Both the position numbers and the translations under genes were made by a program. This document shows, in pieces, positions 16,577 through 25,014 of a DNA stretch of 45,238 nucleotides. How positions within the stretch are numbered: the stretch's first letter is position 1; each line of letters opens with the position of its first letter. The notes below the pieces were generated by a model. It worked only from the letters and a program-made list of their open reading frames with translations. It was not told the origin of the DNA and searched no databases. The stretch is taken from NCBI RefSeq assembly GCF_016862795.1, contig NZ_BONQ01000164.1, forward strand, positions 1-45,238. The letters run 5' to 3'. This DNA is from Dactylosporangium siamense (GTDB lineage: Bacteria > Actinomycetota > Actinomycetes > Mycobacteriales > Micromonosporaceae).

Positions 16577-18020
16577 GCCGGTGCCGGAACTCCGCGAGCG
16601 CGGACTGGACCACCCCGTGCAGCCGTTCGAGCTCGTCCTGGGTCGGTTCGCGGCGCAGGTGCACGTCGATCTTGAAGTCTCCGTCGGCGATCGTCACGTC
16701 GAAGCGCTCCAGCAGGTCCTGCGGCAGCCTGCGCACGACGAACTCGCGGAACGCCTCCGCGACCACCCGCGGGGTGTCCCCGCAGCCGCAGGTGCGGCCC
16801 TCCTGCACCGCGCCGAGGTGGCCGCGCCCGGCGATCGCGTCCGGGTGCACCGGTGCCAGTGCCGCCAGCGCGTCCTGCAGTGCCTTGGCCGCCTCCGGCA
16901 GCCGCGACTGGTGCTGCAGGAAGATGCCAAGGGCGACGCCGGCCCGGCCGAGGATCTCGAAGTCCGCGCCGCGCTGCGCCTGTGTCACCGCGTCGGCGAG
17001 GCACCGCTCGGCCGCGGCCGGCTGCCCCGCCTCGTTCAGCGCCAGGCCCCAGTTGCGCAGCACCTGACTGATCAGCTCGGGCCGGCCGATGCGCTGTGCC
17101 CGGCCGTACGCCGCCTCGTAGGTGCGCAGCGCCGCCTTCTCCTCGCCGGTGTCGCCGTACGCCAGCGCCAGCCCGAGCTCGGCACTCAGCGCGTCCTCGG
17201 CCCGTCCCTGCCGGTCGTGGGAGGCCAGGACCTGACGGATCGCCTCGACGCGGCCGGACTGGTCGCCGAGATCGCGGCCGGCGTTGGCGAGGTTGGCCAG
17301 CACGTTGAGGGTGGCGGGGTGGTCGGGCCCGAGCCGGGTCTGCAGGACGGCGGCGAGCGTGGCGACGACGGCCCGGTGCGCGGCCGGGTCGGCCAGGTCC
17401 CGCCGGAGCAGCACCGCGTCCGCCAGCCGCGCCACGGCGTCGCCCGGCAGCTGCTCCACGCCGTGGAACAGCGGCTCGCCGGCGCCCGCGGCGTGCACGA
17501 CCTCGGCCCGCACGGCGAGCGCCGCCGCGACGTGGTCGTGCCCGTTCTGCCAGAGGTTGCGCACCGCCTCCTCGATCACCGTCCGCGCCTCGCTCACGTT
17601 GCCGCGCTGCAGCAGCACGTCGGCGAGCGGCTCCAGGCCGAACGCGTATCCGGCGTGCTCCCGGCCGTAGAACACCCGGCGCTCCTCGGCGCCGCGCCGC
17701 AGCTCCGCCTCGGCCTCCTCCAGCCGGCCGGCCATCCGCAACGCCAGGCCCAGGTTGAGCCGGTAGGTCAGGTGCTCCTTGCGGTCGTGCGCGGGCACCG
17801 ACGTCGCCTGGCGGTAACACTCGATGGCCCGGTCGAGCTGGTCGCAGTTGAGCAGGATGTTGCCGAGGTCGCACTGCGCCGACGCCCAGGCCGCGCTGCC
17901 GTGGCCGTGCCGGACGGTGGCGGCGCGCACCTCGCGCTGCATGACGGCCTCGGCGTCGCCGAACCTGCCCTCACGCATGAGGGAGACGGCGATGTCGATC
18001 GGGGCAGCGGAGGCGGTCAC
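16563..18020 (-). CDS. Tetratricopeptide-repeat protein
   Basis: The 485-residue protein consists mainly of TPR-type helical pairs: CDLGNILLNCDQLDRAIECY, LNLGLALRMAGRLEEAEAEL, LADVLLQRGNVSEARTVIEE and more toward the C-terminus. The last 90 residues leave the repeat pattern (VVRRLPQDLLERFDVTIADG) and end with a charged helix. I use GTG 18020: TAGACT (18029-18034) ends 8 nt upstream with no Shine-Dalgarno. An ATG at 18077 would add 19 unlikely residues. No enzymatic domain is visible; a scaffold role is inferred. Its 3' end overlaps the caspase-like gene on the other strand. Confidence 0.8.
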   Translation of the reverse strand: MTASAAPIDIAVSLMREGRFGDAEAVMQREVRAATVRHGHGSAAWASAQCDLGNILLNCDQLDRAIECYRQATSVPAHDRKEHLTYRLNLGLALRMAGRLEEAEAELRRGAEERRVFYGREHAGYAFGLEPLADVLLQRGNVSEARTVIEEAVRNLWQNGHDHVAAALAVRAEVVHAAGAGEPLFHGVEQLPGDAVARLADAVLLRRDLADPAAHRAVVATLAAVLQTRLGPDHPATLNVLANLANAGRDLGDQSGRVEAIRQVLASHDRQGRAEDALSAELGLALAYGDTGEEKAALRTYEAAYGRAQRIGRPELISQVLRNWGLALNEAGQPAAAERCLADAVTQAQRGADFEILGRAGVALGIFLQHQSRLPEAAKALQDALAALAPVHPDAIAGRGHLGAVQEGRTCGCGDTPRVVAEAFREFVVRRLPQDLLERFDVTIADGDFKIDVHLRREPTQDELERLHGVVQSALAEFRHRLKGQ

Positions 18021-18097
18021 GGCGCCGGAGTCTAGTGCGCCACCGCCGCCCTTTACAGGGTGTTGCCGTATGGCCACAGAGTTGTAGAGTGGAGGCC

Positions 18098-18544
18098 GTG
18101 AATGTGCAGCGACACGTGCCGGCCGTCTACCACCAGATCGCGGACCTCCTGCGTGCAGAGGTCACCCGCGGCACCTACCCGGCCGGCGAGCCTTTGCCGA
18201 GCGAACGCGAACTCCGCGAGCGCTACACGGTCAGCCTCACCACGATCCGCCGCGCCGTGGCGATCCTGCGCGAGGAAGGCCTCATCACGTCCCGCCGCGG
18301 CGCGCCGTCGACGGTGCGGGAACGCCCGGCCCGCTCCACGGTGGTGATGGGTCGCGGCAGCAAGCTCACCTGCCGCATGCCCACCACGACGGAACGCTTC
18401 GCCATGGGCATCGACCGGGGTGTGCCACTGGTCGAGGTCCGCGACAAGTCCGGCCGGGTCGAGGTGTTCCTCGCCGACCGGGTCGAGGTCCTCAACCCCG
18501 AAGGCCTCGCCAGCGCCGCGACCAGGGTCATGGACGTCGCCTGA
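18098..18544 (+). CDS. Short GntR-family regulator
   Basis: The 148-residue protein begins with a GntR winged helix (YHQIADLLRAEVTRGTYPAG, then LPSERELRERYTVSLTTIRRAV). The remaining 75 residues are a reduced ligand-binding part, much shorter than a full FadR or UTRA domain. GTG 18098 lies 7 nt after TAGAGT (18085-18090), with TTGCCG (18063-18068) 16 bp further up, a good leaderless promoter. GGAGG directly before the GTG is too close to work well. It is divergent from the TPR gene and overlaps the 3' end of the epoxide hydrolase gene by 17 nt. Confidence 0.87.
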   Translation: MNVQRHVPAVYHQIADLLRAEVTRGTYPAGEPLPSERELRERYTVSLTTIRRAVAILREEGLITSRRGAPSTVRERPARSTVVMGRGSKLTCRMPTTTERFAMGIDRGVPLVEVRDKSGRVEVFLADRVEVLNPEGLASAATRVMDVA

Positions 18545-19694
18545 GCGAGCGGAAGAAGGCGCGGATGTCGTCGACGAGCAGGGCGGGCTGTTCCATGGCA
18601 GCGAAATGGCCGCCGCGGTCGAACTCGCGCCAGTGGACGATGTGGTTGTCTCGTTCGGCCAGCCGACGCACGGGAAGCGCAGCGTCATGGGGGAAGACAG
18701 CGACCCCGGTCGGCGTGCTTGACCGACGGCTGGTCGGGGGTGCGGCGGGGTGGAAGGTCTCGTAGTAGAGGTTGGCCGATGAACCGGCGGTGCCGGTGAG
18801 CCAGTACAGCATCACGTTGGTCAGCAGCTGGTCGCGATCGACGGCGTCGTCGGGCAACTGCTTCGAGTCGGTCCACTCCTTGAACTTCTCGACGATCCAG
18901 GCGAGCTGGCCGACCGGGGAGTCGGTCAGCCCATACGCCAGGGTCTGCGGCCGGGTGCCCTGGATCCTCGCGTAGCCGGACAGCTCCGGCTCCATCCGGG
19001 AGAACTGCTCCAGCCGGACCCGATCCTCATCGCCCAGCGTCGCCGCCTCGCCGGGATCACCCGACGGCAGGGTCAGCACGGTGTTGAGGTGCACCCCGAC
19101 CACCCGGTCACCGTCGATGATCCCCAACTCCCGGGTGATGGCGTGCCCCCAGTCGCCGCCCTGCCCGCCGTATCGGTGATAGCCCAGCCGCCGCATCAGT
19201 TCGGCCCAGGCCCGGGCGATGCGCGGCACGTCCCACCCTGACTCGCGGACGGGTCCGGACAGCCCGAAGCCGGGGATGGACGGCGCGACGACGTGGAAGG
19301 CGTCGGCCGGGTCACCGCCGTGCCGGCGCGGATCGGTGAGCGGGCCGATGAGGTCGAGGAACTCCACCACCGAGCCCGGCCACCCGTGGGTGATGATCAG
19401 CGGCAACGCGTCCGGTTCGGGCGAACGCGCGTGAAGAAAGTGCACGTTGACCGCGTCGATGGCGGTGGTGAACTGCGGGATCCGGTTGAGCCGGGCCTCG
19501 TGCGCCCGCCAGTCGTACCCGGTGCGCCAGTAGTCGACCAGCTCCTTCAGGTACTCCACCGGCACGCCGCGGCTCCAGCCGGTGCCGGGCAGTTGCTGTG
19601 CCCAGCGGGTCCGCGCCAGCCGGTCCCGCAGATCCGCCAGATCCGCCTCAGGCACCTCCAGCCGGAACGGACGCACGGTCGTGTCGTCACGCAT
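18528..19694 (-). CDS. Epoxide hydrolase (EHN-type)
   Basis: The 388-residue protein has the N-terminal EHN domain (VRPFRLEVPEADLADLRDRL, residues 7-110) and then an alpha/beta hydrolase core. The oxyanion motif is HGWPGS, the nucleophile Asp is in GGQGGDWGH, and the base His is in FDRGGHFAAMEQP. Family enzymes open epoxides to diols by an ester intermediate. ATG 19694 overlaps the end of the upstream HTH gene by 8 nt, so they form an operon. Upstream in-frame extensions run into that gene and are rejected. Confidence 0.92.
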   Translation of the reverse strand: MRDDTTVRPFRLEVPEADLADLRDRLARTRWAQQLPGTGWSRGVPVEYLKELVDYWRTGYDWRAHEARLNRIPQFTTAIDAVNVHFLHARSPEPDALPLIITHGWPGSVVEFLDLIGPLTDPRRHGGDPADAFHVVAPSIPGFGLSGPVRESGWDVPRIARAWAELMRRLGYHRYGGQGGDWGHAITRELGIIDGDRVVGVHLNTVLTLPSGDPGEAATLGDEDRVRLEQFSRMEPELSGYARIQGTRPQTLAYGLTDSPVGQLAWIVEKFKEWTDSKQLPDDAVDRDQLLTNVMLYWLTGTAGSSANLYYETFHPAAPPTSRRSSTPTGVAVFPHDAALPVRRLAERDNHIVHWREFDRGGHFAAMEQPALLVDDIRAFFRSLRRRP

Positions 19695-20022
19695 CGGGGT
19701 CCTCCTGTTCTTCCAGCCACCGAAGGTGGGTCTCCCACGCGGACTGCTTGCTGGTGCCCATCGCGGCGCCGACCTGCGACCACGAGGCACCGGTGGCGCG
19801 GGCCGTGCGCACCGTGAGCTGCCGCCCATAGCCCGCCTTGCGGATCAGCACCTCGGTCAGCGCGAGCAGCTCCAGCGCCTCGTCCCGGGTCAACGGCACC
19901 GCCTGCGGGTCCGGGTCGTCCGAGCCGGGCGGCGCCAGCGCGTCCCGGCGGCGCAGCTCGTCGAACCGCGCCGCCGCGGTCAACAACGTGAACCGCCGCT
20001 CTACCTCGTCCGGTGTGACCAC
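19687..20022 (-). CDS. Small HTH-type DNA-binding protein
   Basis: The 111-residue protein has a C-terminal helix-turn-helix-like segment, TGASWSQVGAAMGTSKQSAW, similar to the WXXVAXXLGVSRQAA motif of actinobacterial sigma-like HTH proteins. The N-terminal half is helical and acidic. It overlaps the epoxide hydrolase start. GTG 20022 is preceded by AAGACT with a 7-nt gap, and TTGACG lies 17 bp further upstream. A 20-bp dyad (20044-20063) covers that -35. It probably regulates itself and the epoxide hydrolase. Confidence 0.7.
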   Translation of the reverse strand: MVTPDEVERRFTLLTAAARFDELRRRDALAPPGSDDPDPQAVPLTRDEALELLALTEVLIRKAGYGRQLTVRTARATGASWSQVGAAMGTSKQSAWETHLRWLEEQEDPDA

Positions 20023-20043
20023 GCGTCCAAGTCTTCCGTCAGG

Positions 20044-20063
20044 TCAACCTGACGTCAAGTTGA
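20044..20063. promoter_or_regulatory. Dyad operator candidate upstream of the HTH-epoxide hydrolase operon
   Basis: TCAAC, TGACGTCA and GTTGA are arranged symmetrically about 20053.5, with a single mismatched pair (20049/20058). On the leftward strand this overlaps the TTGACG -35 at 20052-20057. Binding would block transcription of the HTH gene. Confidence 0.6.
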
Positions 20064-20162
20064 TCTGACGGTCGCGCTGGACGCAGCGGAGCGCTGGTCC
20101 AGATCGCACATTTCTGACCACGATCGACAGCAACTCAACGACCAGCGCAGTTCTGCCAAATC

Positions 20163-20209
20163 TTGACGGAACGTTGATCAGCGACTATGAATGCATCGAG
20201 AGCGCTCTC
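20163..20209 (+). promoter_or_regulatory. GH92 promoter with LacI-type operator
   Basis: TTGACG (20163-20168), a 17-bp spacer and TATGAA (20186-20191) form a good promoter. GAGAGCGCTCTC (20198-20209) is a perfect 12-bp palindrome with the central CG of LacI-family operators, and falls where the transcript should start. Control by a sugar-responsive LacI repressor encoded elsewhere is likely. Confidence 0.75.
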
Positions 20210-20241
20210 CCGTCCTCACCGCCACGAACGGGAGACCACCC

Positions 20242-23200
20242 ATGTCCCGATCACGCACGGTCCGACTGCTCGCCGGCGCCGGTGCGGCCCTGCTGGGCAG
20301 CGCCTTCGTCGCGCTCGCGCAGGCCCCACCAGCACAGGCCGCCGACCTCAACCTGACCCAATACGTCAACCCGCTGATCGGCACCGACGACAGCAACTCC
20401 CCCAACCCTGTCGGCGGCGGCGCCGGTGGCAGCACGTTCCCCGGCGCCACCGTGCCCTTCGGCATGACCCAGTTCAGCCCCGACACCCCGACCGCGTCGC
20501 CGTCCGGCTACCGCGACCGGGACCGCACCATCGAGGAGTTCAGCCTCACCCACTTCAACGGGGCCGGCTGCTCCAACAACGAGGACCTCGGCCTGCTGCC
20601 GATCACCGGCGCGCTCGGCTCGTCCCCGGGCACCGCGTGGACCAGCTACGCCTCGGCATACACGAAGACCAACGAGGCCGCGTCCGCCGGCTACTACAAG
20701 AACCGGCTCGACAAGTACGGCGTCGACGCCGAACTGTCCGCCACCACCCGCACCGGCGCGCTGCGGCTCACCTACCCCAACACCACCACCGCCCGGCTGC
20801 TCGTCAACACCAGCCGGTCCGCCACCGGCAACCGCAGCGGCACGGTGAACATCTCCGGCAGCAACGTCACCGGCAGCGTCACCGCCGGCGGGTTCTGCGG
20901 CTCCAGCAAGACCTACCAGATCTACTACTCGATCCGCTTCGACCGGGCCCCGTCCAGCGTCGGCACCTGGAACGGCGGCACGATCAGCAACGGCTCGACC
21001 AGCACCAGCGGCGTCAACACGGGCGCCGTGATCACCTGGGACACGAGCAGCAACCGCACCGTCAACGCCACCGTCGCCCTGTCGTTCGTGAGCGTCGCCA
21101 ACGCCACCGCGAACCTCAACGCCGAGACCGGCGCCTTCGACACGATCCGCGGCAACGCCAACGCCGCCTGGAACACCGCCCTCAACCGGGTCCAGGCCAC
21201 CGGCGGCAGCGCCACGGAGCAGCAGAAGTTCTACACCGCGCTCTACCACGTGATGCAGAACCCCAACGTCGCCAGCGACGTCAACGGCCAGTACCGCGGC
21301 TTCGACAACGCCGTGCACTCCGCCACGCACCCCGTCTACCAGAACTACTCCGGCTGGGACATCTACCGCTCGTGGGCCGCGCTCGTCGCGTTCATCGCCC
21401 CCGACGTCGCCAGCGACATCATGAAGTCCATGGTCCTGGACGGCCAGCAGGGCGGCCTGCTGCCCAAGTGGTCCCAGCAGATCAACGAGGACTTCGTCAT
21501 GACCGGCGACCCCGGCCCGATCATCGTGTCCAGCGCCTACGCGTTCGGCGCCCGCGCCTTCGACACCGCCGCCGCGCTGCAGCTCATGAAGAACGCCATC
21601 GCCGGCGGCAACATGCAGGGCTCCCCCATCCGCGGCCGCCAGTCGGAGTACGCGTCCAAGACCTACATCCCCGGCGCACCCTCGGACTCGATGGAGTACT
21701 CGGCCTCGGACTTCGCCATCGCCAAGTTCGCCCAGTCGGTCGGCGACACCGCCACCTACAACTCGGCGATGACCCGCGCCCAGTACTGGCGCAACACCTT
21801 CAACACCGAGTCCGGCTACATCCACCCCCGCAACAGCGACGGCTCCTGGCCGTGGCCGCTCAACCCCGCGCAGGAGAGCCCCTACACCGAGGGCAACGCC
21901 TCCCAGTACACCTGGATGGTCCCCTACAACCTCGGCGGCGTCATCAACCTCATGGGCGGCCCGCAGACCGCGGTGCAGCGCCTCGACCACCACTTCACCG
22001 AGCTCAACGGCGGGCTGTCCCGGCCGTACTTCTACATCGGCAACGAACCCGAGCACAACGTGCCGTGGGCGTACAACTTCGCGCAGCGCCCGGCCAAGAC
22101 CGCCAGTGCCGTCCGCCGCGTCATGACCGAGTCGTTCACCACCGGTGCCGGCGGCCTGCCCGGCAACGACGACCTCGGCGCCACCTCCGCCTGGTACGTG
22201 TGGTCCGCGATGGGCATGTACCCCGTCACCCCCGGCGCGGACACCCTCGCCATCCACGGTCCCACGTTCCCGTCGGTGCTCATCCAGCGCTCCGCCGGCA
22301 ACATCCAGATCAACGGCGGCAGCTCGTCCAACGCCTACGTGCAGAGCCTCACCCTCAACGGCTCCGCCGTGTCGAACAACTACCTGCGCTACCCCGACCT
22401 CGCCGCCGGCGGCACCCTGCAGTACACGATGGGCGGCGCCGAATCGAGCTGGGGCACCGGCGCCGGCAACGTCCCGCCGTCCTTCACCGACGGCGCCACC
22501 CAACCGCCGACCCCGGCGTCGTTGGGGGCCAACCTGGCCCTGAACAAGACCGCGACCGGCTCCACCGCCTGCGGCACCACCGAGACCGCGGCGAAGGCCG
22601 TCGACGGCAGCCTCGCCAACAACAGCAAGTTCTGCTCCAGCACCGCACCGCGCTTCCTGCAGGTCGACCTCGGCTCCAACCAGACCGTCAGCACGTTCGT
22701 GCTCAAGCACGCGGGCCTCGGCGGCGAGTCGACCGGCTGGAACACCGGCGCGTTCACGATCTCCACCTCCACCGACGGCACCACCTGGACCCAGGTCGTC
22801 TCCGTCTCCGGCAACCGCTCCAGCCGGACCCAGCACTCGATCACGGCCCGCACGGCACGCTACGTGAAGGTCGACATCGGTACCCCCGCCAACGACGGCA
22901 ACGCGGCCGCTCGCATCTACGAGTTCGAGGTGTACGGCGGCGGCACCCCGAGCGGCAACCTCGCCCTCGGCCGCCCCGCCACCGCCGACTCCTCGTGCGG
23001 CGCTACCGAAGGCCCGGAGAAGGCGGTCAACGGCACCGTCACCGGCGGCAACTCCGACAAGTGGTGCTCGCTCGGCACGAACAAGTTCCTGCAGGTCGAC
23101 CTCGGCAGCACCGTCCACATCGGATCGCTGGTGGTCCGGCACGCCGGCGCCGGCGGCGAGGACGCGGCCTGGAACACCCGCGACTACGACCTGCAGACCT

Positions 23201-23370
23201 CCACCGACGGCAGCACCTGGACGACCGCCGCCCAGGTCCGCGCCAACACCGCCAACGTGACCACCACGACGACCAACGTCAACGCCCGCTACATCCGCAT
23301 GAACATCATCACCCCGACCCAGAACACCAACACCGCCGCCCGGATCTACGAGTTCGAGGCGTACAGCTAG
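20242..23370 (+). CDS. Secreted GH92 alpha-mannosidase with two CBM32 domains
   Basis: The 1042-residue protein has a Sec signal peptide (cleavage near AQA, residue 33). The GH92 N-domain (37-265) starts YVNPLIGTDDSNS, and the catalytic barrel (about 270-740) follows. The family signature is present: NEPEH (601-605), then GNDDLGATSAWYVWSAMGMY with Asp643 and Asp644. These supply the acid, base and calcium-site residues of GH92 exo-mannosidases. Two F5/8-type (CBM32) modules follow at about 762-903 and 904-1042. The ATG at 20242 has GGGAG upstream. The enzyme probably trims mannose from fungal or plant glycans outside the cell. Confidence 0.94.
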   Translation: MSRSRTVRLLAGAGAALLGSAFVALAQAPPAQAADLNLTQYVNPLIGTDDSNSPNPVGGGAGGSTFPGATVPFGMTQFSPDTPTASPSGYRDRDRTIEEFSLTHFNGAGCSNNEDLGLLPITGALGSSPGTAWTSYASAYTKTNEAASAGYYKNRLDKYGVDAELSATTRTGALRLTYPNTTTARLLVNTSRSATGNRSGTVNISGSNVTGSVTAGGFCGSSKTYQIYYSIRFDRAPSSVGTWNGGTISNGSTSTSGVNTGAVITWDTSSNRTVNATVALSFVSVANATANLNAETGAFDTIRGNANAAWNTALNRVQATGGSATEQQKFYTALYHVMQNPNVASDVNGQYRGFDNAVHSATHPVYQNYSGWDIYRSWAALVAFIAPDVASDIMKSMVLDGQQGGLLPKWSQQINEDFVMTGDPGPIIVSSAYAFGARAFDTAAALQLMKNAIAGGNMQGSPIRGRQSEYASKTYIPGAPSDSMEYSASDFAIAKFAQSVGDTATYNSAMTRAQYWRNTFNTESGYIHPRNSDGSWPWPLNPAQESPYTEGNASQYTWMVPYNLGGVINLMGGPQTAVQRLDHHFTELNGGLSRPYFYIGNEPEHNVPWAYNFAQRPAKTASAVRRVMTESFTTGAGGLPGNDDLGATSAWYVWSAMGMYPVTPGADTLAIHGPTFPSVLIQRSAGNIQINGGSSSNAYVQSLTLNGSAVSNNYLRYPDLAAGGTLQYTMGGAESSWGTGAGNVPPSFTDGATQPPTPASLGANLALNKTATGSTACGTTETAAKAVDGSLANNSKFCSSTAPRFLQVDLGSNQTVSTFVLKHAGLGGESTGWNTGAFTISTSTDGTTWTQVVSVSGNRSSRTQHSITARTARYVKVDIGTPANDGNAAARIYEFEVYGGGTPSGNLALGRPATADSSCGATEGPEKAVNGTVTGGNSDKWCSLGTNKFLQVDLGSTVHIGSLVVRHAGAGGEDAAWNTRDYDLQTSTDGSTWTTAAQVRANTANVTTTTTNVNARYIRMNIITPTQNTNTAARIYEFEAYS

Positions 23371-23377
23371 CCCGTTC

Positions 23378-23429
23378 TTGACCTTGGAGACTTTGTCTGG
23401 TCAGGGGCAGACAAAGTCTCCAAGGTCAA
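23378..23429. terminator. Perfect 22-bp inverted repeat between convergent genes
   Basis: The left arm (23378-23399, starting TTGACCTTGGAGAC) is the exact reverse complement of the right arm (23408-23429, ending CTCCAAGGTCAA). The loop GTCAGGGG is 8 nt. It lies 7 bp past the GH92 stop, and its right arm overlaps the tetR stop codon at 23426-23428. It should act as a bidirectional terminator. Its AT content and length differ from the surroundings, so a dispersed palindromic element is possible. Confidence 0.8.
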
Positions 23430-23977
23430 CTGACCAACCCCCGACCCGCGATCAGCAGCAGCTGCCGCACGGTCCCCGCCGGATCCGCCGACTGCTCCCC
23501 GGCCCACGCGAGCCCGGCGGCGAGCGCCAGCACCTGCGCCGCGGTCACGTCGGCCCGCACCTCTCCCGCCTCCTGCGCCCGCTGCAACAGCTGCCCACCC
23601 GCGGCCCGCATGCCGGCGCACGACGCGTGCAGCTCGGACTCCTCGTCCCGCAGCGCCGCCATCACCGACTCCGGCAGCCCGCGCACCGTCACCGACCCGG
23701 CGGCCAGCTCCCCGAGCCAGCCCAGCAGTGCCTCCCCCGGCGCCGCGGTCGCGGACAGCTCCTCCGCCCGGTCCCGCAGCGCGTCGAACCGGCTCGCCAG
23801 CAACGCCTCCAGCAGTGCCTCCCGGGTCGGGAAGTGCCGATACAGCGTGCCGATCCCGACGCCCGCCTGCCGGGCGATGTCCCGCAGCGAGGCATCGGTG
23901 CCGTGCGTCTCGAACGCCTCCCGCGCGGCCGCCAGGAGCAGGTCACGGTTGCGGCGCGCGTCGACCCGAACGGTCAT
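23426..23977 (-). CDS. TetR-family regulator of the NmrA-like gene
   Basis: The 183-residue protein has the HTH DLLLAAAREAFETHGTDASL, then RDIARQAGVGIGTLYRHFPTRE, a standard TetR domain. Its C-terminal half is Ala/Leu-rich helices. I use ATG 23977, which follows a strong GAAGGAGGG site; the longer frame beginning 21 nt upstream would translate the ribosome site itself. It is divergent from the NmrA-like reductase, with two operator copies in the gap. Confidence 0.92.
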   Translation of the reverse strand: MTVRVDARRNRDLLLAAAREAFETHGTDASLRDIARQAGVGIGTLYRHFPTREALLEALLASRFDALRDRAEELSATAAPGEALLGWLGELAAGSVTVRGLPESVMAALRDEESELHASCAGMRAAGGQLLQRAQEAGEVRADVTAAQVLALAAGLAWAGEQSADPAGTVRQLLLIAGRGLVS

Positions 23978-23991
23978 GCGCCCTCCTTCGG

Positions 23992-24036
23992 TTGACAATA
24001 CGGAGCAGTGCTCCGTATTTTCGGAGCAGCGCTCCG
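23992..24036 (+). promoter_or_regulatory. NmrA-gene promoter with twin TetR operators
   Basis: TTGACA (23992-23997), an 18-bp spacer and TATTTT (24016-24021) form a near-consensus promoter. Operator 1, TACGGAGCA-G-TGCTCCGTA (23999-24017), fills the spacer. Operator 2, CGGAGCAGCGCTCCG (24022-24036), is the same core with one change. Their centres are 21 bp apart, two helical turns. Confidence 0.88.
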
Positions 24037-24063
24037 GAAGTCAGCATACAAGGGAGAAGACCC

Positions 24064-24933
24064 ATGCCCGACCGCATCATCGTCGTCACCGGCGCCACCG
24101 GCCTGCAGGGCGGCGCCACGCTCCGGCACCTCCTGGCCGACGGACGCTGGCACGTGCGCGCCCTCGTCCGCGACCCGATCCGAGCGGCGAACCTGACCGG
24201 CGCCGAGCTCGTCACCGGCGACATGGGCGACCGCGCCTCCCTCGACGCCGCCTTCGCCGGCGCGTACGGCGTGTTCAGCGTGCAACCGGCGTACGACGCG
24301 CCGCACTTCGACACCGACGAGGTCCGCTACGGCGTGAACGTCGCCGACGCCGCGCACGCCGCCGGCGTCCGGCACCTCGTCTACACCTCGGTCGGCGGCG
24401 TCGAACGCGGCACCGGTATCAGCCACTGGACCACCAAGTGGGAGATCGAGCAGCACATCCGCGCCCTCGGCCTGCCGGCCACCTTCCTGCGACCGGTCAT
24501 GTTCATGGAGAACCACGCCTCGGAGAAGTACGGCGTGACCAGCCCGACCGCCCTCCTGCGGATGATCGGCCCCGGCGCCCGGGTCCAGCTGATCGCGGTG
24601 GACGACATCGGGGCCTTCGCCGCCCTCGCGTTCGCCGACCCGGACACCTACCTCGGCCTCGCCCTGGAGCTCGCCGGCGACGAGGTGACCCGCGAGGAGC
24701 TCGTGGCCGCGATCAGCCACGCCACCGGACTGGACCTCAGCACCGCGCCGGTCGCCCCGGAGATCCTCGCCGCGCAGGGCATCAACCTCGACAACGTGCG
24801 CCGCGGCGGCTCGTTCGGCGGCTGGCAGGCCGACATCCCCGCGCTGCGCGAGCTGCACCCGGACCTCATGGACCTGCCGACCTGGCTCGACCGGCACGGC
24901 GTGGCCCTGTTCACCTCGCGTACAGCGTCCTAG
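24064..24933 (+). CDS. NmrA-like NAD(P)-binding reductase
   Basis: The 289-residue protein is an atypical short-chain dehydrogenase. It has the Rossmann motif GATGLQGG (residues 11-18), an NADP-type RALVRDP segment after beta-2, and a second GDMGDRASLDAAF. SHWTTKWEIEQHI fills the active-site helix, where the Tyr-Lys pair is replaced in NmrA proteins. It may be a quinone or small-molecule reductase or a redox sensor. A ribosome site GGGAGAAG precedes ATG 24064. It is repressed by the divergent TetR. Confidence 0.88.
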   Translation: MPDRIIVVTGATGLQGGATLRHLLADGRWHVRALVRDPIRAANLTGAELVTGDMGDRASLDAAFAGAYGVFSVQPAYDAPHFDTDEVRYGVNVADAAHAAGVRHLVYTSVGGVERGTGISHWTTKWEIEQHIRALGLPATFLRPVMFMENHASEKYGVTSPTALLRMIGPGARVQLIAVDDIGAFAALAFADPDTYLGLALELAGDEVTREELVAAISHATGLDLSTAPVAPEILAAQGINLDNVRRGGSFGGWQADIPALRELHPDLMDLPTWLDRHGVALFTSRTAS

Positions 24934-24965
24934 GAGGCTAGTCAACGGCAAAGCGGCAGCCCAGG

Positions 24966-24995
24966 CCTCTTGTTGATGCGAAGATCGACAAGAGG
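24966..24995. other. Hairpin in the leader of the GAF histidine kinase
   Basis: CCTCTTGT (24966-24973) pairs with ACAAGAGG (24988-24995) around 14 nt. It lies in the 81-bp gap between the NmrA and kinase genes, 20 bp before the kinase start. It could end the first message or be an operator. Confidence 0.45.
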
Positions 24996-25014
24996 TCGAC
25001 CGCGAGGAGCCGTG

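Noticed and set aside
20187-23381. Two frames of about 1000 residues overlapping the GH92 gene
   Set aside because: Both are shadows. The GH92 frame has the signal peptide, catalytic motifs and CBM32 domains.
23378-23429. Insertion-sequence or MITE ends
   Set aside because: No transposase and no target-site duplication is seen beside the inverted repeat, so a mobile element is not claimed.
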